From Pedobacter sp. KBS0701 (lineage in GTDB: Bacteria; Bacteroidota; Bacteroidia; Sphingobacteriales; Sphingobacteriaceae): DNA of 64,000 nucleotides. Numbering within the stretch: position 1 is the stretch's first letter; each line of letters opens with the position of its first letter. Both the position numbers and the translations under genes were made by a program. Location: assembly GCF_005938645.2 (NCBI RefSeq), contig NZ_CP042171.1, forward strand, positions 4,154,001 to 4,218,000, in the 5' to 3' direction. The notes beneath the pieces were generated by a model. It was not told the DNA's origin and did no database searches. It saw nothing but the letters and a program-made list of their open reading frames with translations. This document shows positions 26,565-34,625 of the stretch, in pieces.

Positions 26565-27587
26565 ATGAAAGTAATCACCAGGATCAAAAACTTCTTTATT
26601 GCGCTTTATCACCTATTTATTGCTGCAGGAAAAGGTTTTGTTGAAGATAGGGTCACTAAATTAAGTGCTTCACTTGCCTATTACACCATTTTTTCACTTA
26701 CGCCGCTAATCATTATCCTCCTGTCGGCTGCAACTTTATTTTTAGGCGATAAAAAAAATGAAGAAACAAGAGGGAAATTTTTCGGACAGGTTACCGAACT
26801 GGTTGGTAAAGATGCTGCCGGCCAAATACAGGGTTTTGTAGAACATGCCAATAAAACAGGTCAGTCTACTTTTAGTTTAATAGTAGGTATTGTGGTGCTG
26901 ATTATAGGTTCGACGGCCATTTTCATAGAAATTCAGGACAGTATCAATATGATCTGGAAAGTAAAGGCCGTACCCAAAAAGGGTTGGATAAAAATGCTGA
27001 CCAACAGATTATTATCATTTTCGTTGATTGTTTCGATGGGCTTTTTATTACTGGTATCGCTGGTTGTAAATAGTGTAGTGGTGGGTTTGGGTTCTAAATT
27101 GGCCAGTCTGCTTTCAAGGAGCAATATAAACGAAGTTATTCCGGTTGCAAATGATACCATGGCGCTGATTATTTATATCCTGAACAACGTCATCACACTG
27201 GCAGCAGTTACCGCTGTATTTGCTGTTATTTTTAAAGTATTACCAGATGTGATCATCCGCTGGAAATCGGCAATAATTGGCGCATTATTTACTGCTGTTC
27301 TTTTCAGTTTAGGTAAATACCTGATCGGGATTTATATCGAAAAAGGTAATCCAGGTTCTGCTTTTGGCGCCGCCAGTTCTATCATTGTTATTTTATTGTG
27401 GATTTATTATACATCTATTATCTTGTATTTTGGGGCAGAATTTACCCAGGCTTATGCCGAAAAATATGATAACGGCATCTCTCCTAGTAAATATGCAGTG
27501 TTCACCAAAATTACCATCGTAGAGAAAAAGGTAGATGTGCTGCCACCGCAACATCCGGAGGATACGGTGAATGCCCCTAAGGAATAA
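26565..27587 (+). CDS. YihY/BrkB family inner-membrane protein
   Basis: The 340-residue protein has about six membrane helices and the family blocks DRVTKLSASLAYYTIFSLTP, GSTAIFIEIQDSINMIWKVK and LLWIYYTSIILYFGAEFTQAY. YihY proteins are sometimes annotated as ribonuclease BN, an assignment now regarded as wrong. The role is unknown. It starts 7 bp after tamL and is likely in the same operon, so a role in envelope lipid handling is conceivable. A paralogue lies at 56055-57029. Confidence 0.88.
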   Translation: MKVITRIKNFFIALYHLFIAAGKGFVEDRVTKLSASLAYYTIFSLTPLIIILLSAATLFLGDKKNEETRGKFFGQVTELVGKDAAGQIQGFVEHANKTGQSTFSLIVGIVVLIIGSTAIFIEIQDSINMIWKVKAVPKKGWIKMLTNRLLSFSLIVSMGFLLLVSLVVNSVVVGLGSKLASLLSRSNINEVIPVANDTMALIIYILNNVITLAAVTAVFAVIFKVLPDVIIRWKSAIIGALFTAVLFSLGKYLIGIYIEKGNPGSAFGAASSIIVILLWIYYTSIILYFGAEFTQAYAEKYDNGISPSKYAVFTKITIVEKKVDVLPPQHPEDTVNAPKE

Positions 27588-27776
27588 TTACCATTTGAGA
27601 TTATAGCCGTCATCTTGAACTTGTTTCAGAATCTTTTCAAAAAACGATCATCATTACCAAATGCTTTTTTTAGAATATAAATAACTGAATAACAGATTGA
27701 TATAAACCATCATTTCGACCACAGCAGATAAATCCTTGCTTTTAAAATTGGAGTAGTAAACCTATCAGCGTACATT

Positions 27777-27807
27777 TTGTTTTAAATTTTAATAATCTGT
27801 ATCTTTA
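27777..27807 (+). promoter_or_regulatory. Bacteroidota-type promoter for toxin-antitoxin pair
   Basis: TTG at 27777-27779 is followed after 20 bp by TATCTTTA (27800-27807), close to the TTG-N19/20-TAnnTTTG consensus. Transcription would start almost at the ATG (27812). Confidence 0.55.
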
Positions 27808-27811
27808 TATA

Positions 27812-28048
27812 ATGACTACAATGACCATACAAGTTCCTGATGCCCTTGAGAAAGAGCATGATGAGACAACGCGCCTTATTGCAGCCAAACTATATGAAGC
27901 AGGTAAGCTTACCTTAAGACAAGCCGCTGAAATGTGCCAGATGAAAAAATGGGATTTTGCTGAAATCCTGATCAAGTATAATGTCCATTATCTCGACGAA
28001 GGTGCGACTGAAGATCTTGAAACATTCAGAAATGCTCTTAAAGGATAA
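27812..28048 (+). CDS. UPF0175 family antitoxin
   Basis: This 78-residue protein shows the UPF0175 pattern RLIAAKLYEAGKLTLRQAAE followed by KWDFAEILIKYNVHYLDE, a helix-turn-helix-like region ending in a conserved Tyr-Leu motif. Members are encoded upstream of DUF3368 PIN-like proteins and are predicted antitoxins. The gene overlaps the next by 17 bp, so both are co-translated. It has its own promoter-like sequence. Confidence 0.85.
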   Translation: MTTMTIQVPDALEKEHDETTRLIAAKLYEAGKLTLRQAAEMCQMKKWDFAEILIKYNVHYLDEGATEDLETFRNALKG

Positions 28049-28496
28049 AATTGTCATTACCGATGCTAGCTGTTTCATTACGCTGGACAAAATAGATGGT
28101 ATAAATTTACTCCACTCCCTGTACAAGCAGGTAATAACAACTCCCGAAATAGCTGCTGAATTCGGCAAAAGACTACCTGATTGGGTTGACGTAAGAGCGG
28201 TATTGAATCGTGGCTTGTTATATGACTATGCTGAAACTGTAGATATTGGCGAAGCGAGTGCAATGGCTCTTGCAACAGAAATCCGTGCAGATTTACTTAT
28301 TATAGATGATGCGAAAGCCAGGAGATTTGCTAAAAAGCTTGAGCTTAATATTACAGGTACAATTGGCGTGATACTTAGCGCAAAACTTAATGGCATTATT
28401 CCCGCTGTTAAACCCTATGTCACAAAAATACAGCAAACTAATTTCAGGATTTCTGATTGGTTGACTTTACAAATTCTTAAAGACGCTGGAGAATAG
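28032..28496 (+). CDS. DUF3368 PIN-like toxin
   Basis: I choose ATG 28032, which gives MLLKDKIVITDASCF; the longer frame from 27981 lies inside the antitoxin gene and lacks homology. The 154-residue protein has the PIN-like acidic points Asp in TDASCFITL, Glu in IGEASAMALATE and Asp-Asp in LLIIDDAKARRFA, followed by GTIGVILSAK. It is predicted to be a nuclease toxin neutralised by the UPF0175 protein. It appears intact. Confidence 0.85.
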   Translation: MLLKDKIVITDASCFITLDKIDGINLLHSLYKQVITTPEIAAEFGKRLPDWVDVRAVLNRGLLYDYAETVDIGEASAMALATEIRADLLIIDDAKARRFAKKLELNITGTIGVILSAKLNGIIPAVKPYVTKIQQTNFRISDWLTLQILKDAGE

Positions 28497-28533
28497 TGCT
28501 ATTGCAATTTCATGTGAATGATCTCGAAGTATC

Positions 28534-28648
28534 GTCAATTCGACCGCAGTGGAGAACCCGAAGGCTCTGCGAAGCAAAATCTTTCAAATTAGATTTCAAT
28601 AACTTGGTCAAAGATCTCTCCATTTCGCTGCGCTACAGTCGAGATGAC
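28534..28648. repeat. GTCAT...ATGAC-type interspersed repeat (long form)
   Basis: A 115-bp copy begins GTCAATTCGACCGCAGTGG and ends GTCGAGATGAC. It lies between the toxin gene and parE and contains tctctccatttcgctgcgc, shared with the 41601 copy. A short frame running through it (28496-28678) is an artefact. Confidence 0.75.
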
Positions 28649-28692
28649 GACCATTCCATTGGAGTCCGTCAATGGTAACAGAGTCGAAGGAT

Positions 28693-30564
28693 TTATGCTA
28701 CCTCTTCACTAATCACTTTAGGTTCTTCAGTCACTTCGTCTTTCTCTACCCTCAGGTTACGGATAATGTGCTGTTGCCTGTCTGGCGTATTTTTACCCAT
28801 GTAATATTCGAGCAGGCTCTTAATGGTTTGATCTTTTAAAATCACAGGGTCTAACCTGATATCTTTTCCAATAAATAATCCAAATTCATCGGGCGAAATT
28901 TCGCCTAAACCTTTAAATCGCGTTATTTCTGGTTTATTGCCTAGTTTTTCGATTGCATTTTTACGCTCTTCGTCACTATAACAATAAATGGTTTCCTTTT
29001 TATTCCGAACCCTGAAAAGCGGCGTTTGTAAAATATAAACATGACCAGCTTTTACCAGATCAGGGAAAAACTGAAGGAAGAAAGTCATCATTAACAAACG
29101 GATATGCATACCGTCTACATCAGCATCTGTTGCAATCACAATATTATTATAATGCAATCCTTCTAAACCATCCTCGATATTTAAAGCGTGCTGTAAAAGG
29201 TTAAATTCTTCATTTTCGTAAACTACTTTTTTGGTAAGCTCATAACAGTTAAGCGGCTTACCCTTTAAACTAAATACGGCCTGACAATCTACATCGCGCG
29301 ATTTTGTGATCGAACCCGATGCCGAATCTCCTTCGGTAATAAACAAGGTAGTTTCATATCGTTTCTCGTGCGTAGTATTAAAATGCACTTTACAGTCGCG
29401 CAGTTTTTTATTGTGTAAGGACGCCTTTTTTGCCCTGTCATTCGCCAGTTTCTTGATGCCTGCAATATCTTTACGCTCACGCTCAGATTGCATAATTCTT
29501 TTCAGCAAGGCATCGGCAACATCTGGGTTCTTATGCAGATAATCGTCAAGCTCTTTTTTAACAAAATCGTTAATAAAAGTAGCTACCGATGGTCCTTCCG
29601 GTCCCATATTCTGCGAACCCAGTTTTGTTTTGGTCTGTGATTCGAAAACAGGCTCCTGCACACGTACAGAAATTGCCGCTATAATGGACGAACGTACGTC
29701 GGCCGCATCAAACTCTTTTTTGAAAAACTCTCTAACCGTTTTCACTACTGCAGCTCTAAAGGCCGCCTGGTGTGTACCACCCTGCGTAGTGTGTTGTCCG
29801 TTTACAAATGAGTGGTAGTCTTCGCCATATTGCTGACCGTGGGTCATGGCAATTTCAATATCCGGTCCAATCATGTGAATAATCGGGTAACGGATTTCTT
29901 CTGGCTTATTAAATTTAGAGAGCAGGTCGTACAGGCCTCGCTCTGAAAAATATTTCTGGTTGTTAAAATTTACGGTTAAACCCGTGTTCAAGAAAACATA
30001 GTTCCACACCATGCTCTCTACAAAATCAGGAATGTAATGGTAGTTCCTGAAAATGGTTTCGTCAGGATAAAAAGTAATTGCGGTACCATTGCGCTGAGTG
30101 GTATCGATAACAGGTTGCTCGTTTACAATTTCGCCTTTAGAAAATTCTACCTTTTTCGTTTTTCCATCACGGTAAGATTGTACGGTAAAACTGGTAGATA
30201 GTGCATTAACGGCTTTGGTACCTACCCCGTTTAAACCAACAGATTTTTGAAAGGCGTTGCTATCGTATTTACCACCCGTATTGATTTTGCTTACACAATC
30301 GATTACTTTGCCCAATGGAATACCGCGACCATAATCGCGCACATTCACCTTTTGTTCAGATAGTGTAATTTCGATGGTCTTCCCCGTTCCCATTACAAAC
30401 TCATCAATAGAGTTATCTACAATCTCCTTTAACAAAACGTAAATACCATCATCCTGTGCAGAACCATCGCCAAGTTTACCAATGTACATTCCCGGACGAA
30501 GCCTGATGTGCTCTTTCCAATCTAGTGAACGAATACTGTCGTCGTTATAAATTACTTCTGCCAT
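28693..30564 (-). CDS. parE: DNA topoisomerase IV subunit B
   Basis: ParE is the ATPase partner of ParC. The 623-residue protein has the GHKL ATP site (KEIVDNSIDEF, then DYGRGIPLG and GLNGVGTKAVNALS), the transducer lysine region QTKTKLGSQN, and a TOPRIM domain with ITEGDSASGS and DADVDGMHIR. It ends RFKGLGEISPDEFGLFIGKD followed by a short tail. The longer Bacteroidota GyrB insertions are absent, and LGSQN supports ParE over GyrB. It is transcribed alone, away from parC. Confidence 0.93.
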   Translation of the reverse strand: MAEVIYNDDSIRSLDWKEHIRLRPGMYIGKLGDGSAQDDGIYVLLKEIVDNSIDEFVMGTGKTIEITLSEQKVNVRDYGRGIPLGKVIDCVSKINTGGKYDSNAFQKSVGLNGVGTKAVNALSTSFTVQSYRDGKTKKVEFSKGEIVNEQPVIDTTQRNGTAITFYPDETIFRNYHYIPDFVESMVWNYVFLNTGLTVNFNNQKYFSERGLYDLLSKFNKPEEIRYPIIHMIGPDIEIAMTHGQQYGEDYHSFVNGQHTTQGGTHQAAFRAAVVKTVREFFKKEFDAADVRSSIIAAISVRVQEPVFESQTKTKLGSQNMGPEGPSVATFINDFVKKELDDYLHKNPDVADALLKRIMQSERERKDIAGIKKLANDRAKKASLHNKKLRDCKVHFNTTHEKRYETTLFITEGDSASGSITKSRDVDCQAVFSLKGKPLNCYELTKKVVYENEEFNLLQHALNIEDGLEGLHYNNIVIATDADVDGMHIRLLMMTFFLQFFPDLVKAGHVYILQTPLFRVRNKKETIYCYSDEERKNAIEKLGNKPEITRFKGLGEISPDEFGLFIGKDIRLDPVILKDQTIKSLLEYYMGKNTPDRQQHIIRNLRVEKDEVTEEPKVISEEVA

Positions 30565-31004
30565 ACTGTATTTATCTGTTCTTCAGTGAAAAACTTTGCA
30601 TTTATAGGCCTGCAAAGCGATGAAGAATTTGTAGAAATAACCCTGATGATTGAAATAAAAATATTTTTAAATACGCTCTTCAGAATTATTATACAATAAT
30701 AGATTTATTCTGTGAGGCTCGCAAAATAAAATTTCCACAAAAAGATGGAAGAGGTATTAGGTAAGATGGACGATGGCCAGATAGCAGGGCGATTGCAGAT
30801 ACTTCATGGTTTTATGGTTAATAGTTCAGTTCATGGCTAATAGTCAATAGCCTAGCGGCTGATGGTTCATGGTTTTTATAGGCAATTATTGATAACCCCT
30901 TAAGCTATCAATCATGAACCAAAAGACCATAAGTCAATCCCCCTCTTCCCTCTTACATCTTCCATAATTTCCCTATCTTCATCCCATATTCAAAATTCTA
31001 TTTA
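30565..31004. other. Gene-free stretch with inverted and word-like repeats
   Basis: No gene is seen in these 440 bases. Words of the ATGGTT/TTCATGG type recur at 30808-30875, and GGTTCATG (30864-30871) and TTGATA (30889-30894) pair with TATCAATcATGAACC (30906-30920). Purine-rich gatggaagagg near 30745 is mirrored by pyrimidine-rich cctcttccctcttac near 30943. This looks like a composite repeat between parE and the permease gene. Confidence 0.5.
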
Positions 31005-32342
31005 ATGCAACAAAAGAAACAGCTTTCGCTCTTCGATTTATCTATGATTGTGGTGAGTTTGGTTATTGGGATGGGCGTTTTCCGCACACCTGTAAACGTA
31101 GCAGCTAAGGCCCAGATTCCCGAACTGTTTTACCTGGCCTGGTTTATCGGTGGTTTTGTAGCCTTTTGCGGTGCATTAACTTATGCAGAAATTGGCTCTC
31201 GTTTTCCGGTAACGGGCGGGTATTATAAAATATTTTCTTCCGCTTATCACCCATCCATTGCATTTGCCATTAATTGTATCGTGATTATTTCGAGCGCAGC
31301 TTCTGTAGCAGCAATCTCAATTATTGGGGCAGAATACCTGAGTAAAATTATTTTACCGGTTGACAAGCAAACAGAAACTTATCGGGTAGCCATTGCCATT
31401 ATTACGATCTTAACATTCTATTTCATTAACCTTTTCGGTTTGAAAGCAAGTTCTAAAACGCAAAATGTATTAACGGTAGTTAAAATCGGAATGATTTTAA
31501 TGCTGATTTGCGCAGTATTTTTTGGCGGACAAACGCAAACAGTTACACCAATTTTTAAAACAGCAGCTGGCGCTTTGCCAACCTGGTCTGATTATGGAAA
31601 AGCTTTAGGCCTATGCTTAATTGCCGTTTCTTTTTCTTATGCAGGTTATGCACAAACCATCAACTTTGGTGGCGAAGTGAAAGAAGCCAAAAAAGTGATC
31701 CCACGTGCTATCATTATTGGCTTAACCATTATTGTAATGCTCTACCTGGCCATCAACTATGTGTATGTAAAGGTAATCGGTTTCGAAGCATTAAAATCGG
31801 CAGAAAGTATAGCCGCGATATTGGCCTCAAAAATCTTTGGCCCGGCAGGATTTAACGCACTTTCGGTAATTATATTTTTCTCTGTAATGGGTTATGTAAA
31901 TGTAAATCTGTTAAGCAACCCCAGGGCGATGTTTGCCATGGGCGAAGAAGGTGCACTGCCAAAAATATTCAGCAGGATGAACAGAAAAACCGAGGTAATT
32001 ACGATTAGCTTAACGGTTTTCACCTTGATTGCAGTGGTGATTATTTTCTATGCCAAAACCTTCGATAAGATTTTAAACTATACCATTTTCTTAGAGAGCA
32101 TCAGTATGGCCAGTTCGGCTGCCACAATTTTCATCCTTCGAAAAAGAACAGCAAATCTTGATAAAAAAACTATCTATACTGTTCCTTTATATCCTATATT
32201 GCCTATTATATTTATTGCGGCTTATACTTTCGTGGCCTTTAGCATTTATGCCGATGATCCGAATGCGGCGCTGAACGGATTATATATTTTTGCAGGCTTT
32301 CTGGCGATTTATTTTGTAAGCAGGTGGTTTAATAAAAAATAG
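31005..32342 (+). CDS. APC superfamily amino acid permease
   Basis: The 445-residue protein has about twelve membrane helices and APC signatures: LSMIVVSLVIGMGVFRTPV at helix 1, an ALTYAEIGSRFPVTGGYYKI block at helix 2-3, and GYAQTINFGGEVKEAKKVIPRAI at helix 6. It imports or exchanges amino acids across the inner membrane; specificity is not visible. It is preceded by a long repeat-rich gap and followed by an MFS gene after 192 bp, so it is probably monocistronic. Confidence 0.88.
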   Translation: MQQKKQLSLFDLSMIVVSLVIGMGVFRTPVNVAAKAQIPELFYLAWFIGGFVAFCGALTYAEIGSRFPVTGGYYKIFSSAYHPSIAFAINCIVIISSAASVAAISIIGAEYLSKIILPVDKQTETYRVAIAIITILTFYFINLFGLKASSKTQNVLTVVKIGMILMLICAVFFGGQTQTVTPIFKTAAGALPTWSDYGKALGLCLIAVSFSYAGYAQTINFGGEVKEAKKVIPRAIIIGLTIIVMLYLAINYVYVKVIGFEALKSAESIAAILASKIFGPAGFNALSVIIFFSVMGYVNVNLLSNPRAMFAMGEEGALPKIFSRMNRKTEVITISLTVFTLIAVVIIFYAKTFDKILNYTIFLESISMASSAATIFILRKRTANLDKKTIYTVPLYPILPIIFIAAYTFVAFSIYADDPNAALNGLYIFAGFLAIYFVSRWFNKK

Positions 32343-32416
32343 TTTTAATTTGAAAAGCAATTGCAGTGCTGGTCGGTTTCGATAGTCCCGCCATACGCTA
32401 CAATCTTTTTGTTGTT

Positions 32417-32470
32417 GTCATCCTAAGCCTGTCGAAGGAGCTACAAAAAGTATTTCCGCTGCTGTCGGGT
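32417..32470. repeat. Composite short intergenic repeat
   Basis: It begins GTCATCCTAAGCCTGTCGAA and runs into CTACAAAAAGTATTTCCGCT plus GCTGTCGGG. The second half matches the repeat near 16540 (GCAAAAAGTATCTCCACTGC), so two repeat types are joined here. Confidence 0.55.
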
Positions 32471-32534
32471 TTATGATTTAAGGCAAACCGTAGTAAAATA
32501 AATCTGCTAAACATAAAATAATTTTAAATAATTA

Positions 32535-33869
32535 ATGAACAAAACACTCTCCTTAAAACAAGAAATTGCTTACGCTGCCGGTATGATTGGTTGGAGCACG
32601 ATGACAAACATCATCATCGTAATGCTTCCCTATTTCTATCTGCCCCCAAGTAATGCTGGCTTACCACCTTTGGTGCCACAGCTTGTTTTGTTGGGTGCGT
32701 TTAATATCCTTTCTATTATTGCTGCATCAGGCAGGCTGGTAGATGCCATTTACGATCCTTTCATAGCCTCAAAGAGCGATGCGAGTACCAATAAAAACGG
32801 TCGCAGGATGCCTTTTATGAAATGGGCCATTATTCCGGCCATGCTTTTCTGCGGACTGGTTTTCTACCCCATCCAAAAAACGGAGAGCCTGCACAATGCC
32901 TGGTGGCTAACCGTCACACTTTGTTTATTTTTTGTATCGGTTACTACCTATATTATTCCTTATAACGCGCTGTTGGCAGAAGTAACCAACACACCAAGAC
33001 AAAAAGTTAAGCTTTCCAGTTATCAGCAGGTTGGTTTTGTAATCGGAATCATTTTATCGGCTTGCACCAACAACTTTGCCGATCTGGTTGAGACTCATTT
33101 TCATGTAGCCAACCGCAGCGAAGCCATCCAGATCGCAATTTGGGGTTTGTGTATCTTATCCGGACTGGTGATGTTATTGCCTATTTTCTTCATCAACGAA
33201 AAGGAATTCTCGGTTGCGAAACCTACTCATGTGCCTTTATGGCCAGCAATTAAGAGCACCTTTAAAAACAGCAATTTTAAATATTACCTGATATCTGATT
33301 TTGCTTTTTACACGGCATTGAGCATTATTTCGAGCGGTTTATTATTTTTCTGTACCGTTTTATTGGGCCTGCCGGAATCGGAAGGCGGGAAATTTATGGG
33401 CGCCATGGTTTTGGCTTCTTTGTTATTTTATCCGCTGGTTAATTTTGGTTCGGCTAAAATAGGCAAAAAACCTTTTGTATTGCTTGCCTTTGGCGTGTTG
33501 TGCTTAATCTTTGTCACCATTTTCTTTTTAGGCAAATTACCCTTTGGCCCGCATACACAGATTTATATTTTGGTATTATCGGCATCGTTTCCATTAGCTG
33601 CTCTAGGCATTTTACCTACGGCTATTCTGGCTGATATCGCCCAAAGAGATACTTTAGAAACAGGTGAAAACCACGAAGGAATGTTTTTTGCTGTCAAATA
33701 CCTTTTTGTAAAACTCGGACAAACCCTGGGTATTGCCATTTTCGCCATGCTTACCATTTACGGCAAAGATCCGGGCAATGATTATGGATTAAGGTTAAAT
33801 GGCGTGGTAGGTTTCGGGCTGTGTTTAATCGCGCTTTTGGTTTTCAGCAGATTTAAGGAGGAGAAATAG
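32535..33869 (+). CDS. MFS transporter, GPH (sugar:cation symporter) type
   Basis: The 444-residue protein has about twelve membrane helices. The N-terminal block SLKQEIAYAAGMIGWSTMTN, the loop GRLVDAIYDPFIASKSDAST followed by NGRRMPFM, and YIIPYNALLAEVT are typical of the GPH family, which couples uptake of sugars or glucuronides to Na+ or H+. The substrate is unknown. It is 757 bp from susD (convergent), so the transporter might handle oligosaccharides brought in by the SusC/D pair, but this is only proximity. Confidence 0.85.
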   Translation: MNKTLSLKQEIAYAAGMIGWSTMTNIIIVMLPYFYLPPSNAGLPPLVPQLVLLGAFNILSIIAASGRLVDAIYDPFIASKSDASTNKNGRRMPFMKWAIIPAMLFCGLVFYPIQKTESLHNAWWLTVTLCLFFVSVTTYIIPYNALLAEVTNTPRQKVKLSSYQQVGFVIGIILSACTNNFADLVETHFHVANRSEAIQIAIWGLCILSGLVMLLPIFFINEKEFSVAKPTHVPLWPAIKSTFKNSNFKYYLISDFAFYTALSIISSGLLFFCTVLLGLPESEGGKFMGAMVLASLLFYPLVNFGSAKIGKKPFVLLAFGVLCLIFVTIFFLGKLPFGPHTQIYILVLSASFPLAALGILPTAILADIAQRDTLETGENHEGMFFAVKYLFVKLGQTLGIAIFAMLTIYGKDPGNDYGLRLNGVVGFGLCLIALLVFSRFKEEK

Positions 33870-33906
33870 TTTGGCGTTAAGCGTTTTGAGTTGGGAGTCG
33901 ATGCAA
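33870..33906. repeat. Short GCGTT-word intergenic repeat
   Basis: Directly after the MFS stop, TTTGGCGTTAAGCGTTTTGA is followed by GTTGGGAGTCGA. The reverse complement of a segment inside ribF (50176-50216) reads almost the same (TTTGGCGTTTTGCGTTTGGA then GTTGA), so both belong to one family. Confidence 0.6.
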
Positions 33907-33916
33907 TCTAATAAAT

Positions 33917-34540
33917 ATGAATGAATCAATTATACAAAAAGACTTAAGGTTAAGGTATAAATCATTTTTAATTACCGAAAAAGGACTTCAGGTAAAACAT
34001 AAGAGCCTGCTCCGTTCGGGAGAGTACCTATTAGCATACGAAAATGTTGGCACAAGAATTTATAAAGATAACAAGGGCATTTATGGACTGCTATTTTCAT
34101 CAACATTACTGGGCTTGGTTTCCGTATTATTATACTTGTTAAGACATACTGGAGAAGGCGTTGATAGCTCAGTATACTTGTTCTATTTTGGAATATCGCT
34201 GATACTCTTTATTTTGTTTTTACTCACTTATAAACGGACCTTTTATTTAGTGAAATATGGCAATGTAGAAGCTATCGAATTTTTACAGAACAAACCATCC
34301 AAAGCAGAAGTTAACGCTTTTATTGAGGTGCTAAAAGTAACAAGGAATACATTTTTACTTAATAAATATGGGCAAATAAATTTCAGTTGTACCCTTGAAG
34401 AAAACTACCAGAACCTGGTGTGGTTAGCCAACAATGAAGTGATCAACAACATAGAATTTAATCTTATGGCAGATAAGCTAAATCAAGAAATGCAACAACA
34501 GCAGCCACGAAAAATGACTTTTGATTTTAGCCTGAATTAA
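33917..34540 (+). CDS. Small membrane protein of unknown function
   Basis: The 207-residue protein has a hydrophilic N-terminal segment with short strands (residues 1-50, RYKSFLITEKGLQVKHKSL), two membrane helices (about 55-72 and 84-102) and a cytoplasmic C-terminal part that ends in a Gln-rich stretch (QEMQQQQPRKM). I recognise no named family. The split hydrophilic region around the two helices recalls a membrane-bound PH-like fold. It follows the MFS gene by 47 bp and may be co-transcribed. Confidence 0.6.
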   Translation: MNESIIQKDLRLRYKSFLITEKGLQVKHKSLLRSGEYLLAYENVGTRIYKDNKGIYGLLFSSTLLGLVSVLLYLLRHTGEGVDSSVYLFYFGISLILFILFLLTYKRTFYLVKYGNVEAIEFLQNKPSKAEVNAFIEVLKVTRNTFLLNKYGQINFSCTLEENYQNLVWLANNEVINNIEFNLMADKLNQEMQQQQPRKMTFDFSLN

Positions 34541-34625
34541 AGATTAATTAAGTAAAAATACATGAATGGGCATACCAGTATTTAATACCATTACTCCACC
34601 CATGTATTTTATTTATATCAGTATC

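Noticed and set aside
28496..28678. A 60-codon plus-strand frame after the DUF3368 gene.
   Set aside because: It runs through a GTCAT...ATGAC repeat copy and has no coding signs.
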